Shown piece by piece: positions 36,475 through 47,252 of a stretch of 64,000 nucleotides of DNA. The translations under genes and the position numbers were made by a program. The number at the start of each line of letters is the position of its first letter. Within the stretch, counting starts at the first letter, position 1. The notes below the pieces were generated by a model. It did not search any database, was not told the origin of the DNA, and saw only the letters and a list, made by a program, of their open reading frames with translations. Source of the stretch: Cylicocyclus nassatus (lineage: Eukaryota > Nematoda > Chromadorea > Rhabditida > Strongylidae); NCBI GenBank assembly GCA_958299035.1, contig CATQJL010000001.1, forward strand, positions 1,116,001-1,180,000, written 5' to 3'.

Positions 36475-37047
36475 AAGTACAGACTATCCAAAGCAGACAG
36501 AGCGCTGGGAAAACGGTTCAGTCAAGCAGTTAGCGTAAAGCTTTTGGTCTGTCGGTTAGTCGGTGGCTTCGAACACGCACAGGCTACTTCTTGCTGAGTT
36601 CTTCCAGTCTTCTCCATGATCATCGAACGTTGAAGATACACATAGAGAAACATTTTTATAATGAGGAGAGAAACATTTTTATAATGGGGTGTTTTCCTAT
36701 TTCGTTTTCGAATCTTCACGGAAAGCTTTTCTACGAACTGATGTTTTTCCAATTCATTCGCAATGTGATCTTTTTCCATATTTTGTTGAGTTCCTCCATC
36801 ATCGTAACTTCTTCATTGATACTGCTCCAGAAGAGAACGACGTCGTCCAAAAACAAAGATTTGTGAGGTTCTCCCATTACCTCGCATGCCTCTCTTGCTC
36901 CAGTGTTTCATCACAAACTGCAAGGCCGCGGTGAACAGTTTTGGCGAAATTGTGTCCCCTTACTTCCCCAACTGGAGCGGCCAAGGGCAATAGAATAGCT
37001 GCACCTCTTTGTACAGTTTTTGTAGCAGTCGGGCGATGTCCTCATAT
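36475..37047 (-). pseudogene. RTE-clade LINE RT fragment, copy 3
   Basis: Reverse-complemented, this aligns with copy 1 from about 62245 to 62830. The order is a 'YEDIARLLQKLYKEVQLFY' tract, 'GDTISPKLFTAALQFVMKHW', a damaged FADD region ('FGRRRSLLEQ' by frameshift), an acidic helix, and the C-terminal linker. Frame shifts and stops are numerous, and motif C can be inferred only from position. The 5' side is cut by the palindromic MITE at 37048; the sequence resumes beyond it at 37331. Confidence 0.8.
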
Positions 37048-37330
37048 AGGGGCCTGCAGGATCGCGAGAGTCGGACGTGCGTACGGCCATTGCGCCGCGC
37101 ACGTCCGACGTCACTAAGGAGATGCCAGACTTATCCGCTTTAGCCGGTTCGTTTGGTTCATAGGTCAAATCACTACACTGTCCGAACAGCAAAGGTAGTG
37201 AACCGAATGAACTTACTGAACCTGTTCAACAGGATAAGTCTGGCACCTACCTGAGTCGCTGGACGCACATCGGATGTGCGCGGCGCAATGGCCGTACGCA
37301 CGTCCGACTCTCGCGATCCTGCGGGCCCCT
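37048..37330. mobile_element. palindromic GC-rich MITE inside RTE copy 3
   Basis: The inverted ends AGGGGCCTGCAGGATCGCGA and TCGCGATCCTGCGGGCCCCT extend as near-exact arms of about 105 bp each ('GTGCGTACGGCCATTGCGCC' in both). A spacer of about 70 bp lies between them. It splits the LINE between 'VDPAY' and the next residues, so the insertion is precise and later than the LINE. The target duplication is two or three bases of the flanking ATAT/ATGT but cannot be fixed. Confidence 0.88.
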
Positions 37331-37375
37331 ATGTAAGCTGGGTCTACTCGTTGATCGACCAATGCAAACTTTGGA
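37331..37375 (-). pseudogene. RTE copy 3, continuation upstream of MITE
   Basis: In reverse complement this encodes remnants of 'ALVDQRVDPAY'. Copy 1 reads 'ALDDQGVDPAYVRTL' at the same place, so this piece joins directly to 37047 across the MITE. Homology fades within about 50 bases. Confidence 0.7.
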
Positions 37376-37861
37376 AAGTTATGTTGTTAATCGCAAGATC
37401 CAGACAGTTGCGCGTAAGAGCTAGGTATGTGCAAATTCAAGCTTTTTAGCAATGGACGACAGTGGAACTGTCACTACCAAAATGAGATCGGAGCTGCTCA
37501 AGCAAAGGTCATGATATTTTCACGTAAACACCGAGCTAACCCGAGTGTTTGAGAAACGTCCGAAGGAAGATTATGGATCCAAAGAATTCTACCACATAAT
37601 CAAACAAAACTTTTTTAGGCTTGCAATTTAGATAACAGGTTAACCTTAGGTAAGAAGACCTGGCACGTTCTCGGCACGGGTTATGTAGAGCATAGAGTAT
37701 AGAAGAAGTTGATAGGAGCAACGGTCATGGAATACAAGTATATGAAAAACGGAATGCTGCAAAAGGCAGGACATGCACTGATTAAAGCAGAGTAAAGGTG
37801 AAAGCTAAATTACGCTATACATAGCCAGATTACGATTGATGTCGTAAACCCGATCCCATCT
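37376..37861. other. unassigned DNA
   Basis: Nothing recognised. Confidence 0.3.
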
Positions 37862-37865
37862 TTAA

Positions 37866-38215
37866 GGCAGTGTCCAGGCAAATGTGGGCACATGGGTTTT
37901 TCGCCTGGAATTGATGAGGGGCCCTAACTAAGGCACTGCCTAAACCGCAGCGCAAGTAAGTCATTCGCTAAAATATCCGTTCTCGAAAATCCCGCGCCTG
38001 TGCCATGACCGAAAACGATCTTGCTCACTTCACTACATTTGCGCTGGGACCCACCCTAGGTGTTACGGTCACGGCGCAGCCGCGGAGTGTTTGGTGATGA
38101 ATTTTTCAGCCGCGAATGACTTTTTGAGCGCGGTTTGGGCAGTGCATTAGATAGAACCTCCTTATCAGTTTTCAATCGAAAAACCGATATGCCCAGATTT
38201 GCCTGGACACTGCCT
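37866..38215. mobile_element. TTAA-type MITE, 350 bp
   Basis: TTAA (37862-37865) precedes GGCAGTGTCCAGGCAAATGT. The right end, GATTTGCCTGGACACTGCC, is its inverse and is followed by TTTGAG, a damaged TTAA. The interior pairs further ('GGGTTTTTCG'/'CGAAAAACC'). It shares the AGGCAG(T/C)GTCC terminal core with 15619 and 59140 but diverges beyond that. Confidence 0.8.
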
Positions 38216-38690
38216 TTGAGTAATTCATTTAACTTTATCTTTTGAGTTCATGTTTAAAAATTTTGCTGAAATTTTAGTTTTAAAATTTGGAGAAATTATT
38301 AAAACATTTTGAATTGGAAATCGTATAACTAAAAGCAAATTGTTTTTGCCCACCATATGATCGAAATGTACAGGTAGAAAAAGCGGTAGCCTTCCGCTGA
38401 GTTTGGAAGTCTTTGGGTATCATATAATATCCAACTAAAAGCAAGTTGTCTCGACAACTCGTTTTTCACAATGCGGCGGCTATTTTGTTGCTTTATCAGA
38501 CGACCTATTTTTCCTTCTTTCTCGTTGATTCATTTTATTCTTCCTGTCACTTCTGCTCCTCGCTATATTCTATTAGTTGCATCTCTCTCTCGCTTCACGT
38601 TTAAGTTACCCGCTTTCTGATTATTTTCGCTTTCTCGCCATTGAACCCGCCTTATTCAATAATCCGATTATATTAGTAGATCAAAAGATG
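38216..38690. other. unassigned DNA
   Basis: Nothing recognised. Confidence 0.3.
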
Positions 38691-38691
38691 C

Positions 38692-38965
38692 CGGTGGCCG
38701 TAATCATCAACGAACCCTCAAGGCTGAAATCTACTTCAGCTAACATTTTGGCTTATAACCCATATTCACAACATGAATGCAATGGAATTTCCTCATGAGT
38801 TGAGTCTACCTTGAGGCAGAAATGAACCGTGAAACGCATAAACCCGTATTCATTATTCTACCTTGAAATTGAGATTTACCTCAATCAACATTTCTTTCAG
38901 TTTTCTGCGTTCAAGGTAGAATTTAACCCTAGGATAGATAGGATTAAAACCTACCTTGACTTTGC
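38692..38965. repeat. degenerate repeat with recurring TCTACCTTGA blocks
   Basis: 'GTGGCCGTAATCATCAACGA' (38695) has an inverted counterpart near 49165-49188 ('GATGAATACGGCCAC'). Within the block, TCTAC(C/T)TTGA-like segments recur in both orientations near 38728, 38808, 38858, 38908 and 38951. It is probably an old transposon; ends not defined. Confidence 0.4.
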
Positions 38966-40182
38966 GCATAAAAATTGAACTTCTGAGGATCTACCCAATC
39001 CGAACGCAATCGTTTGCAAGGACGAATATATTCTATCTATTACCAGCTCGAATTTCACTTGTTTACTCAATCTCTTTTCTTCTAACCTAGTCATGGTTTT
39101 CAAGGCTTTAAAACTTATTCAATGATCATCAATGGGCGACCCATCGAATCATTCAATGACAAGTACGCATCGGTGATTTGCAATTCAAGCAAACTAAGCA
39201 GCATATTAAAGCTCTAAACTGTGCAAATATGCATACCGCAGAAACGGCACACTTTTTGAGCATACGTATAAAGGAACTTATTAAAGGAGGCGTAGATCGA
39301 GCATCCACTCCACTCTGGGTGCCCACGAAGCGCAAGATTATCATGAATTTGGTTTTAAAGTAAAAGTATACCTTAGTAACCGATCTCCCACAATTTTACC
39401 GGCAAATGAAAGGTGAGTACTGCGTGTAGCAGACTGTTTATGGTTAGAAGAAATCACAGAATTCTGTCTTGTAGGACTGAAGAAATGTTTAGTCGGGTAG
39501 TCTCTAAACTGCTTTGCCTTTGTTGCCGAAACGTTAGTCCGAATAAATAAACGCCAATCTCGATCGCAGCTATACTTGATACAGTATTCATCTTTTCCTG
39601 AAGTTTGGTATTGATACTGTGTGAGCACAAATTCAACCCAAAAATTAGTAATGTGAGACATATCATACTAACGCACTACATTTACTCCTAGGTAATCAGT
39701 TGATGATAAATTCTTGAAGCTTGAATTAGGTCATACTTGCAGAATTTTTTCCAGACAGTAATTAGCACGAGAAGTGTCTCGTGCAGTCCTTTTTGTTTAA
39801 TGAAGACGGCTTTGGACCTTAAGAGATGCATTTTGATAAACTGCACACATGCAGTATTCTCTTGAGAATTTTTGAATTTTGAGACTTTTACAGAGGCAAG
39901 CTGTATCTTGAAGAGTGTCTATTAATGGTGGCTCGCTGTTAAATTTCGTTTCAATGTTGCAAGCGGCAAAGAGAATGTGTATGGTTCAAAATTGTTTTCA
40001 CCAAATCTTGATTTCTGAGCCAGGATTTATTGTTTTGCAACTTACGCGACTAAAAGATTATCCGTGCTATGACTAAAAACACCACATACAGCTACTGTAG
40101 TGCAGGTCAATGCAGGTTCATTCAAATTGTTAGTTCCGTTCTTGCGACAGCTAAATGCAAGTTTCGCATGCAGACGCACATA
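38966..40182. other. unassigned DNA
   Basis: Nothing recognised over about 1.2 kb. Confidence 0.3.
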
Positions 40183-40184
40183 TA

Positions 40185-41848
40185 CAGTGACCGCCAAAAA
40201 GTTGCGGACAAGCCGCCATCCCTTTTTCATCGCTCATATTCGGATGGAAAACAAAGATGAAAAAATGTTTGGATTGCATGAGGTGATAGAGCTCTTCAAG
40301 AGCTACAACCCACACATTGTGCTCTCTGGAAAACAAACATGCTTTTTAAAAATTTTAAGAATCTTTTTCTAAGAAGAGTCCGAAAATGGCCGCGTCACAA
40401 TGTCGCGGACAATAATTCCTCGAACGCGAAAATTTCTTTTTGGGTCCTATTTTTAAGTGGAAACACAAGTAATCCGAACAGGTAAGCATACTGCATTATA
40501 GAGCTCATCGAGGACAATAATCAGGTAGTGGTTATTTCCAAAAAACCCAAACTTGGATTTTATTTTGCTTTTTTCAAAAAATAACTTCTAATTCCCTTCT
40601 TTAAGCCGATTTTCTTCACATGTAAACCTATTCAAGACATCCTAACAAAGCTGTTCGACTAAAATGGATGCTCTTTGCCATCCTGTATGCATCGGACGTG
40701 TGTTGGTGAGTTTCTTTGCTGAATTTGGCTCTTGACAGTGCGTGCACATAACCCCACCTGCACCTCACCACTGAATTGCACCGCTTTTCAGTCTTGTAGC
40801 TCGGCCGGCTGTCATTCTACGAGCCTGCAAGCAAGCTCATTCGAAAGAGCGTGACTTTCTCTACACGATGGTATGCAAATGAGTTCGGTTTCAGGAATAA
40901 CAGAGATTTGGCGGATGGGGCGACAGAACGCAGCCTTAGAGGTGATTGGAGTGAAGGCTCTTATTAACGCCAGAACAGTCTTAGAGCTCCGAAGTGGATC
41001 TATTACATATAATTTGACGGTTTTGAACTTTCAGAATGGAACTAGTAGCGAAAGGAGCTTTGCTCAACTTCTGCTGGAAAATCCTTACCATACCACAGAA
41101 GCTGCGCTCTGTCACCTCAACCGCCAAATCTCTGTTATTCCTGAAACTGAACTCATTTGCATACCATCGTGTAGAGAAAGTCACGCTCTTTCGAATGAGC
41201 CTGCCTGCAGGCTCGTAGAATGACAGCCGGCCGAGCTACAAGCCTGAAATGCGGTGCAATTCAGTGGTGAGGTGCAGGTGGGGTTACGTGCACGCACTGT
41301 CAAGAGCCACATTCAGCAAAGAAACTCACCAACACACGTCCGATGCATACAGGATGGCAAAGAGCATCCATTTTAGTCGAACAGCTTTGTTAGGATGTCT
41401 TAAATAGGTTTACATGTGAAGAAAATCAGCTTAAAGAAGGGAATTAGAAGTTATTTTTTGAAAAAAGCAAAATAAAATCCAAGTTTGGGTTTTTTGGAAA
41501 TAACCACCACTACCTGATTATTGTCCTCGATGAGCTCTATGATGCAGTATGCTTATCTGTTCGGATTACTTGTGTTTCCTCTCAAAAATAGGACCCAAAA
41601 GGAAATTTTCGCGTTCGAAGAATTGTTGTCCGCGACATTTTGACGCGGCCATTTTCGCACTCTTCTTAGAAAAAGATTTTTAAAATTTTTAAAATGCATG
41701 TTTTTTGAGAGCACAATGTGTGGGTTGTAGCTCTTGAAGAGCTCTATCACCTCATGCCATCCAAACATTTTTTCATCTTTGTTTTAAATCCGAAAATGAG
41801 CGATGAAAAAGGGATGGCGGCTTGTCCGCAACTTTTTGGCGGTCACTG
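40185..41848. mobile_element. Tc1-like foldback, 1,664 bp
   Basis: TA flanks both sides (40183-40184 and 41849-41850). Inverted ends CAGTGACCGCCAAAAAGTTG are exact. The arms of about 750 bp (40185-40935 and 41100-41848) are nearly identical inverted copies, with a small unique spacer of about 165 bp. A 116-codon frame at 40873 spans the centre and is a product of the palindrome. The CAGTGACCGCC start is typical of Tc1-like termini. No transposase is present. Confidence 0.92.
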
Positions 41849-41944
41849 TACGTCGATTGGACGGAATCGACTTGTAAGTTGATATGCGGTTCATGTAGTG
41901 CGGCTCATGAGCGCTTCCGCTGATTTCAAATTTACAGTTCCTAG

Positions 41945-42010
41945 CTGCGGAACGGTTCTGTATAAGGAGTTATGAGGGATGCTTTTAGGGTTGAGGCTCC
42001 CTTCAACTTG
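41945..42010 (+). repeat. dispersed repeat (inverted copy at 44745-44812)
   Basis: 'TTCTGTATAAGGAGTTATGA' followed by 'GGGTTGAGGCTCCCTTCAAC' matches the reverse complement of 44745-44812. The two lie about 2.8 kb apart in opposite orientation and could be ends of one interrupted element or separate copies. Confidence 0.5.
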
Positions 42011-42538
42011 TCGGTCCTTGTCTATGCGGCGTGGCAGGAGTTCCTATAGCGTAGCGCTTTTCCTCGGGGGAGGTACTTGGCACCTCCAGAAATCTCTTGA
42101 AGGACATCACACCTTCTCGGCGTTAAAGGGGCGGCTCCGTCTATCACTCCGCCCTCATTCTAAATTGCGTACAAGTATTGTAAGACGTGCTTCATTGTGT
42201 ATAAGTATAATAGAACTGAAATCGATGAATAAAAAAAATTCTATGTCCCTATAAGGGTTTAGGGTCAGTAAATGATGCAGCTGAATTCCAGCATTCGAGC
42301 TATATCTTGATCATGTTTTCAGATAAAATGATGCTTCCTTGCAAACCTGTAAGCGTTCGCGCTTGTGAAGCATATCGCATCAATATAAATCAAGCAGAAC
42401 TTATGGTTTTAAAATTCATCTAAAAATATAGCGAATCACCATACCTTGTAAATCAAGTGTCGTATTTGGAACTCTTAGCCAACTTCTCGACCATGCAACA
42501 AAGTTTGGTATCCTAGTCCATCAATCGTAGGAAATAGT
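42011..42538. other. unassigned DNA
   Basis: No gene recognised. Confidence 0.3.
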
Positions 42539-42540
42539 AT

Positions 42541-42692
42541 AGGCGGTTCATAGCACGCAAAGACTGCGGACATATTGGCGTCTCCGTGATCAACCGCTCT
42601 TTCCTTTCTCTTACCGTCTGCTGCCTCTCCTATGCACAAACTATCTTCGTCGGACGCAACGGCGCCAGTCTTTGCGTGTCATGAATCGACGA
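42541..42692. mobile_element. short TA-flanked MITE, 152 bp
   Basis: TA occurs at 42539-42540 and 42693-42694. The TIR shares 'GGTTCATAGCACGCAAAGAC' on the left with 'GTCTTTGCGTGTCATGAATC' on the right. The centre is pyrimidine-rich. No coding capacity. Confidence 0.7.
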
Positions 42693-42770
42693 TACACTTA
42701 ATAATTTCTTCTTGAATTTAGATCTTATTGATCATTAACGTACTTGGAATGAAAAGCTCATTGGAATATA

Positions 42771-43451
42771 CAAGGTGTCCCAAAAGTAAGTACACACTTT
42801 TCAATCATCAATATCTCTCGTCCCAATGGGTCTTTTTTTTTGTGAATCAAGTACCATTCCGTAAAGGAGGCTTTAACTTAGATTTACGGTATCGATCGAA
42901 TCATCGATCTCTCTTCGTTACTGTGGGATTACGGTAAGAACTTCCAACATGTGGAACCATTGTGAAGTATGCCATCTGACGAAATTTTTTTCAAAAAATC
43001 TGAAACATCATCTATTGGAGTTTTCGCACACGCTGATTCCACTACACAACTTTTTAAGAGTGTTTTCAGCTTTTTTGACGGTGTAAACACATTTCTAACA
43101 AATACTGGGAATTCGGTTATTATGGTTTACCTGGGATAACTTTGAAAAGAAGCATCACAGTAAGGTGGAAATTTCATATTCGAAATCAGCGGCTTTCATT
43201 ACCATAGTGTAAGAGTTTTTGGCTTGTTTGGTTTTGTTCCGGGCAGAGCATAACTTCCAATGACCTGAAATCCTTGTCGAAGTTCCTACAGTAATCATTC
43301 AGTAACGAAAAGCGATCGATGATTTGCTTGACACTGCAAATCTAAGTTGAAACCTCCTCTACAGAATGGTACTTGAATGGTCGAAAAAGACAGAGAAGGG
43401 AAGAGAGATATTAACGATTAAAAAGTGTGTATTTACTTTTGGGACACCCTG
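42771..43451. mobile_element. Tc1-like foldback MITE, 681 bp
   Basis: TA flanks both sides. The ends are CAAGGTGTCCCAAAAGTAAG and, inverted, CAGGGTGTCCCAAAAGTAAA. The arms pair over roughly 170 bp, including 'AAGTACCATTC' and 'GATTTACGGT/CACTGCAAATC' regions. CAGGGTGTCCCAAAAGT is a Tc1/mariner-style terminus. No transposase frame. Confidence 0.88.
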
Positions 43452-43453
43452 TA

Positions 43454-44018
43454 GATGGCAGACAAAAGTGGAAAAGCACATGCGTTTAGATATCGTAACT
43501 GTTAGAAAAACCTTTGAGTTGCTTATTCGAAAACTTTGATATACTCCTTTTAAGATAAGTCTTTCTAATGTTGAGAAGGTAGTTGAGTTAAGTTTTGATG
43601 CTAAATTGATTCAATAAGATGACCGGTAAGGTACAATTGATCAACTAGATCCGTTGATATTTCGGATAACCAGGTTTTCTATTCAAAAAGTTCTGAGCGA
43701 TTTTTCTTTCTCAAAATAAAGTTCTAATGCTATTTTTTAAGAGGATGGCGTGGCAGAAGTTCTCAAGCCTCTTTCTTGAGAAATGATAGCTATGTTCTTC
43801 GTTTTTTTTCATTTTTGCTCTTTAATTACTTTGATACCTAAAACTCTGTTCTGGCTACTTGCACACCTCACAAAGAGACCAGTAAAGGGTGAAGCAATGG
43901 TCGGGGCCTGACCTCTGGGGCGAGGATGCTAAAATCCCCATGGGTGCGAATGCTGATGTGAAATTGGTGCGAGGAAAGGTGCTAAAAACTCCTGCATGCC
44001 TCCTTCTTGTCTATGAGT
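43454..44018. other. unassigned DNA
   Basis: Nothing recognised. Confidence 0.3.
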
Positions 44019-44020
44019 TA

Positions 44021-44436
44021 CCCTAATTTCCGGGGTATAAGGCGCACCTTGTATAAGGCGCACCCGCCGCAGCGAACAATGGTGCGAAAACGCTTTCCAA
44101 ATGATTGCTTTCTAAATCTAGAAAGCTTAATACTCAGTGTGCTGTGGTTATCCTTCACTGCGCACAGATCGTGATTTCAGGTACATTTTCTCTTCTCAGA
44201 ATGTATAATGTAATATCGGTTTAACTGGTGGGATTAAGGTTCTCTGATTTTGTTTGGATGATTCTTTCTCTTGTTTCGAATGATGTTACCGGTGCTACAA
44301 GCAATGGGGGCAAAAAGCTACTGCTGGATCAAAGAGGTTACTGTTCTGCTTGTGCGGCGCCGCGTATCGCGAACGTCATCATACGTCAGTCCGCGCGCGG
44401 TGAAAGCTACTGCGCCTTATACCCCGGAAATTAGGG
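44021..44436. mobile_element. TA-flanked MITE, 416 bp
   Basis: Exact inverted ends CCCTAATTTCCGGGGTATAA continue as GGCGCA. They are flanked by TA (44019-44020 and 44437-44438). The second subterminal 'TATAAGGCGCACC' repeats just inside the left end. No transposase. The remaining interior is unique here. Confidence 0.9.
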
Positions 44437-44624
44437 TATATGGAACCGCAAAATGGTAGCCACTTTCACAGTGGTAAGTGACTTGAATAGAGATTTCAAT
44501 ACTTACTATACTATCACTTTGGTCTTTCCACTTCTAGCTTCGAATCGCATCAATAATTTAAGAAAGTTTAGGTTTTGAGGCTCCAAGACCATTTAAGCTC
44601 ACTTTTGCAAAAATTGCCATAAAG

Positions 44625-44700
44625 TTGCATGCGAGAGGATTCGAACCCGTAATCTCCTGCCTATCATTGAGACACTCACACTATTCCAGTTGTCACCAGT
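44625..44700 (-). other. tRNA-like B-box sequence
   Basis: Minus-strand 'GGGTTCGAATCC' (44637-44648) is a perfect tRNA B-box/T-loop and follows 'GGAGATTAC'. An A-box-like 'TGGAATAGTGTGAGTG' lies upstream at the right distance, but the T-stem and acceptor stem do not pair properly. It is probably a tRNA pseudogene or SINE. Confidence 0.4.
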
Positions 44701-44744
44701 TGGTACCCCTCCATAATGCTCATAGATAAGGGGAGACATGCTGA

Positions 44745-44812
44745 AGGGCGCCTCAACTTTAAAGAGAAGGGCCCCTCAAAACTCCTTATACAGAAACGCT
44801 CCGGAGCAAATC
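44745..44812 (-). repeat. dispersed repeat (inverted copy of 41945-42010)
   Basis: The reverse complement shares 'TTCTGTATAAGGAGTT', 'TTGAGGGG' and 'GTTGAGGCGCCCTTCAGC' with 41945-42010. Immediately after it, a 'TTTGGAATCAGCGTTTGAAG' block resembles the arm of the element at 1005-1459. Confidence 0.45.
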
Positions 44813-44954
44813 TGTAGATTTGGAATCAGCGTTTGAAGCACTTTAAGATGATGTATGCCTCATCTGATGTTTTCGACTAGGTATCCTCTCCTTGTGCGAG
44901 ACTTAGACACGCTCAATATGGAAAGGATTGCCTAGTCTTATAGGGACCTGTCAT

Positions 44955-45015
44955 AATCCGCCAAAAAGCGCTCGAAGGCGCCCAAAACCTCTCAAAAGCA
45001 CCCACAAGCGCCAGA
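44955..45015. repeat. GCGCYC-AAAAG decamer tract
   Basis: A run of near-decamer units ('AAAAAGCGCTCGAAGGCGCC', 'AAAAGCACCCACAAGCGCC') recurs as variants at 6992-7016 and, inverted, at 48825-48890. It may be the core of an otherwise unrecognised repeat. Confidence 0.5.
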
Positions 45016-45141
45016 ACGCAACTTTTAGCAAAAAAAACCCTGTGAATTGCGGCATAGGAACCCGTTATTTCTTGAAAATGTAGATTAAGAATCGTAATGA
45101 TGATATCACGTCATAGTTCAATCAATTTACAAGTTTTTCAG

Positions 45142-45346
45142 GGAGCTCAAGCGTTAGGCGACAAAACGTGCAAAACGCAATCAACGTAAAGCCCGTAAGT
45201 CAAAACTATGTGCGATTTTTTTGATGGCGTCGAGTATGTATGTATCGGCCCCGACCCCCACCCCTGTTTTTGGCGGAGGAGACGTTTTGCACGGGGAGTT
45301 ACTTAGGGTCCAAAAAATCGGGTTTGTCGCCTAACGCCCTGCACTC
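45142..45346. mobile_element. small TIR element with 9-bp target duplication
   Basis: The flanks GTTTTTCAG at 45133-45141 and 45347-45355 are identical 9-mers. The inverted ends share GCGTTAGGCGACAAA after a more diverged first ten bases (GGAGCTCAA against GAGTGCAGG). A 9-bp duplication is characteristic of Mutator-like elements. At 205 bp it has no coding capacity. The interior has a GACCCCCACCCC tract and 'CGTTTTGCAC'/'GTGCAAAACG' pairing. Confidence 0.65.
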
Positions 45347-45355
45347 GTTTTTCAG

Positions 45356-45704
45356 CAAACTGTCATTTTGCAAATTTCTTAAGTGCGAGCAGCTATTATG
45401 AAATGCACCAAAGCAATTTGTACAGGTAGCTATCCTTTTAGCGGTCGAAAGATTACTGATTCAAAAAATGATGCATGCAAATAGCGTTGGATTGCGTTTG
45501 GCAAGCAAAAACAGTTCTATGGTGAAGATTGAGCCGACACTGAGTGTGAGAAGTATGTGCAGTGATAATTGTGAATGGACGTAGTTGTTTTAGTATCGAA
45601 CAGTTTCCAACTAACGCTTCAGCGCAAAAGGTCACGCTTGTAAAAGAAGCATTCTGGCTTTCGCTTTTGAGCACTGTTGGTAGAGTCCGGCTTGAGTTCG
45701 TTTC
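45356..45704. other. unassigned DNA
   Basis: Nothing recognised. Confidence 0.3.
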
Positions 45705-45706
45705 TA

Positions 45707-47247
45707 CAGTGCTGGCCAAAAATTATAGGTCCGCTCTATAAAATGCCATAACTCACTCTGTTGTGAATGAAATTTTCCAAAATTTGGTACAGACGTGTGT
45801 TTACCAGCCTTCTATCAGTCTTAAAAACGGTTCTCGTTTTCGTTTGATTATTCAAGAAAAAATTAGAAATTTCGAAAAAAGCAGGCCTGAAGGCTGGCCA
45901 AAATTATAGGTCCACCTGGAGTTTTTACTGATTAAAGCACTTCTGAGCTCCCAAATTTTTTTAGATAGGCACACATCCAAAAACGTTAAACAGCTGCTTT
46001 AGTCAAGCTGTGTCATACTTCCACAAAGGACGGATTATCTGCTTTTTTGCCTTGAAGATGCTCTCACATGTATTTCGCTCCACAAACCTGCGTTGAGTAA
46101 GAAATTTTGCAGTTTCTCAGCTAGATCGGAAGCGATGGGGTTTCATCTACCTTCTAAATGCTTTTTGAAGTGAGCACTGAGAAAAAAATCCGACTTTTTG
46201 CTGCTGGAGCAAATCCGACATCGATTCAATCGGGAGAGAAAGCATCAGATTCTGCCCTTTATGCACTGCCATTATAACCTCAAGATATTGTAGAAGCATT
46301 TTTTACACAAGAATAAAGCTTTTCGCCATACTCGCAAGTGTCCACAAAGCTCCCTTGCTTCTTTTTCGAAACATGAGTCGTGTGTGCAACGTAATAATGG
46401 TGTTACGCCATCCAAAATAGCTTTCCAAGTGACCTCACTTAGATTTTTGACAGTAATTATTTACTAGATAGTGGATACAGCTTGTAGTGTATGTTAGCAC
46501 ATGATTCTTCTGAAAATTTTGGTCGGAGCCACAAGTAGCTTTGGTGCTTGTCTTAATCAGTTTCTGCAGAGTGATTTCAGTAATTATACTCGAATGTTAG
46601 GATCTCCAGAAAGTTGTAACTATGGTATACGGACTCCCCTTCATAGGAACAATGCCTTTACTTTACTCAATGCTTCTGAGAACATTGTAAAAGAAGTTTG
46701 AAAGCAGAAATTTGAGCTCAGGATTGCAGCACTGCCAATGTCAGATTTGCTTCAGCAGCAAAAAGTCGGATTTTTTCCTCGACGCTCACGTCAAAAAGCA
46801 TCCAGAAGATAGATGAAACCCCATCCCTTCCGATCCAACTGAGAAAGTGCAAAATTTCTTACTCAACGCAGGTTTGTGGAGCGGAATACATGTGAGAGCA
46901 TCTTCAAGGCAAAAAAGCAGATAATCCGTCCTTTGTGGAGGTATGACACAGCTTGACTAAAGCAGCTGTTTAACCTTTTTAGATGTGTGCCTATCAAAAA
47001 AATTCGGGAGCTAAGAAGTGCTTTAATCAGTAAAAACTTCAGGTGGACCTATAATTTTGGCCAGCCTTCAAACCTGCTTTTTTCAAAATTTTTAATTTTT
47101 TCTTGAATAATCAAACGAAAACGAGAACCGTTTTGAAGACTGATAGTAAGCTGCTAAACACACGTCTGTACCAAATTTTGGAAAATTTCATTCACAGCAG
47201 AGTGAGTTATGGCATTTTTTAGAGTGGACCTATAATTTTGGGCACTG
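45707..47247. mobile_element. Tc1-like foldback, 1,541 bp, duplicated termini
   Basis: TA flanks both sides (45705-45706 and 47248-47249). The ends are CAGTGCTGGCCAAAAATTAT and, inverted, CAGTGCCCAAAATTATAGGT. The arms of about 520 bp pair almost throughout. The subterminal 'GGCCAAAATTATAGGTCCAC' is repeated inside each arm at about 45896 and 47043, so each arm holds two terminus-like motifs. The spacer (about 46230-46735) is unique; a 66-codon frame at 46501 is not a transposase. Confidence 0.9.
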
Positions 47248-47252
47248 TATTA

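Noticed and set aside
40873..41223. 116-codon frame as a transposase
   Set aside because: It spans the centre of a palindrome, so each half is the reverse complement of the other; it lacks DDE residues and helix-turn-helix features.
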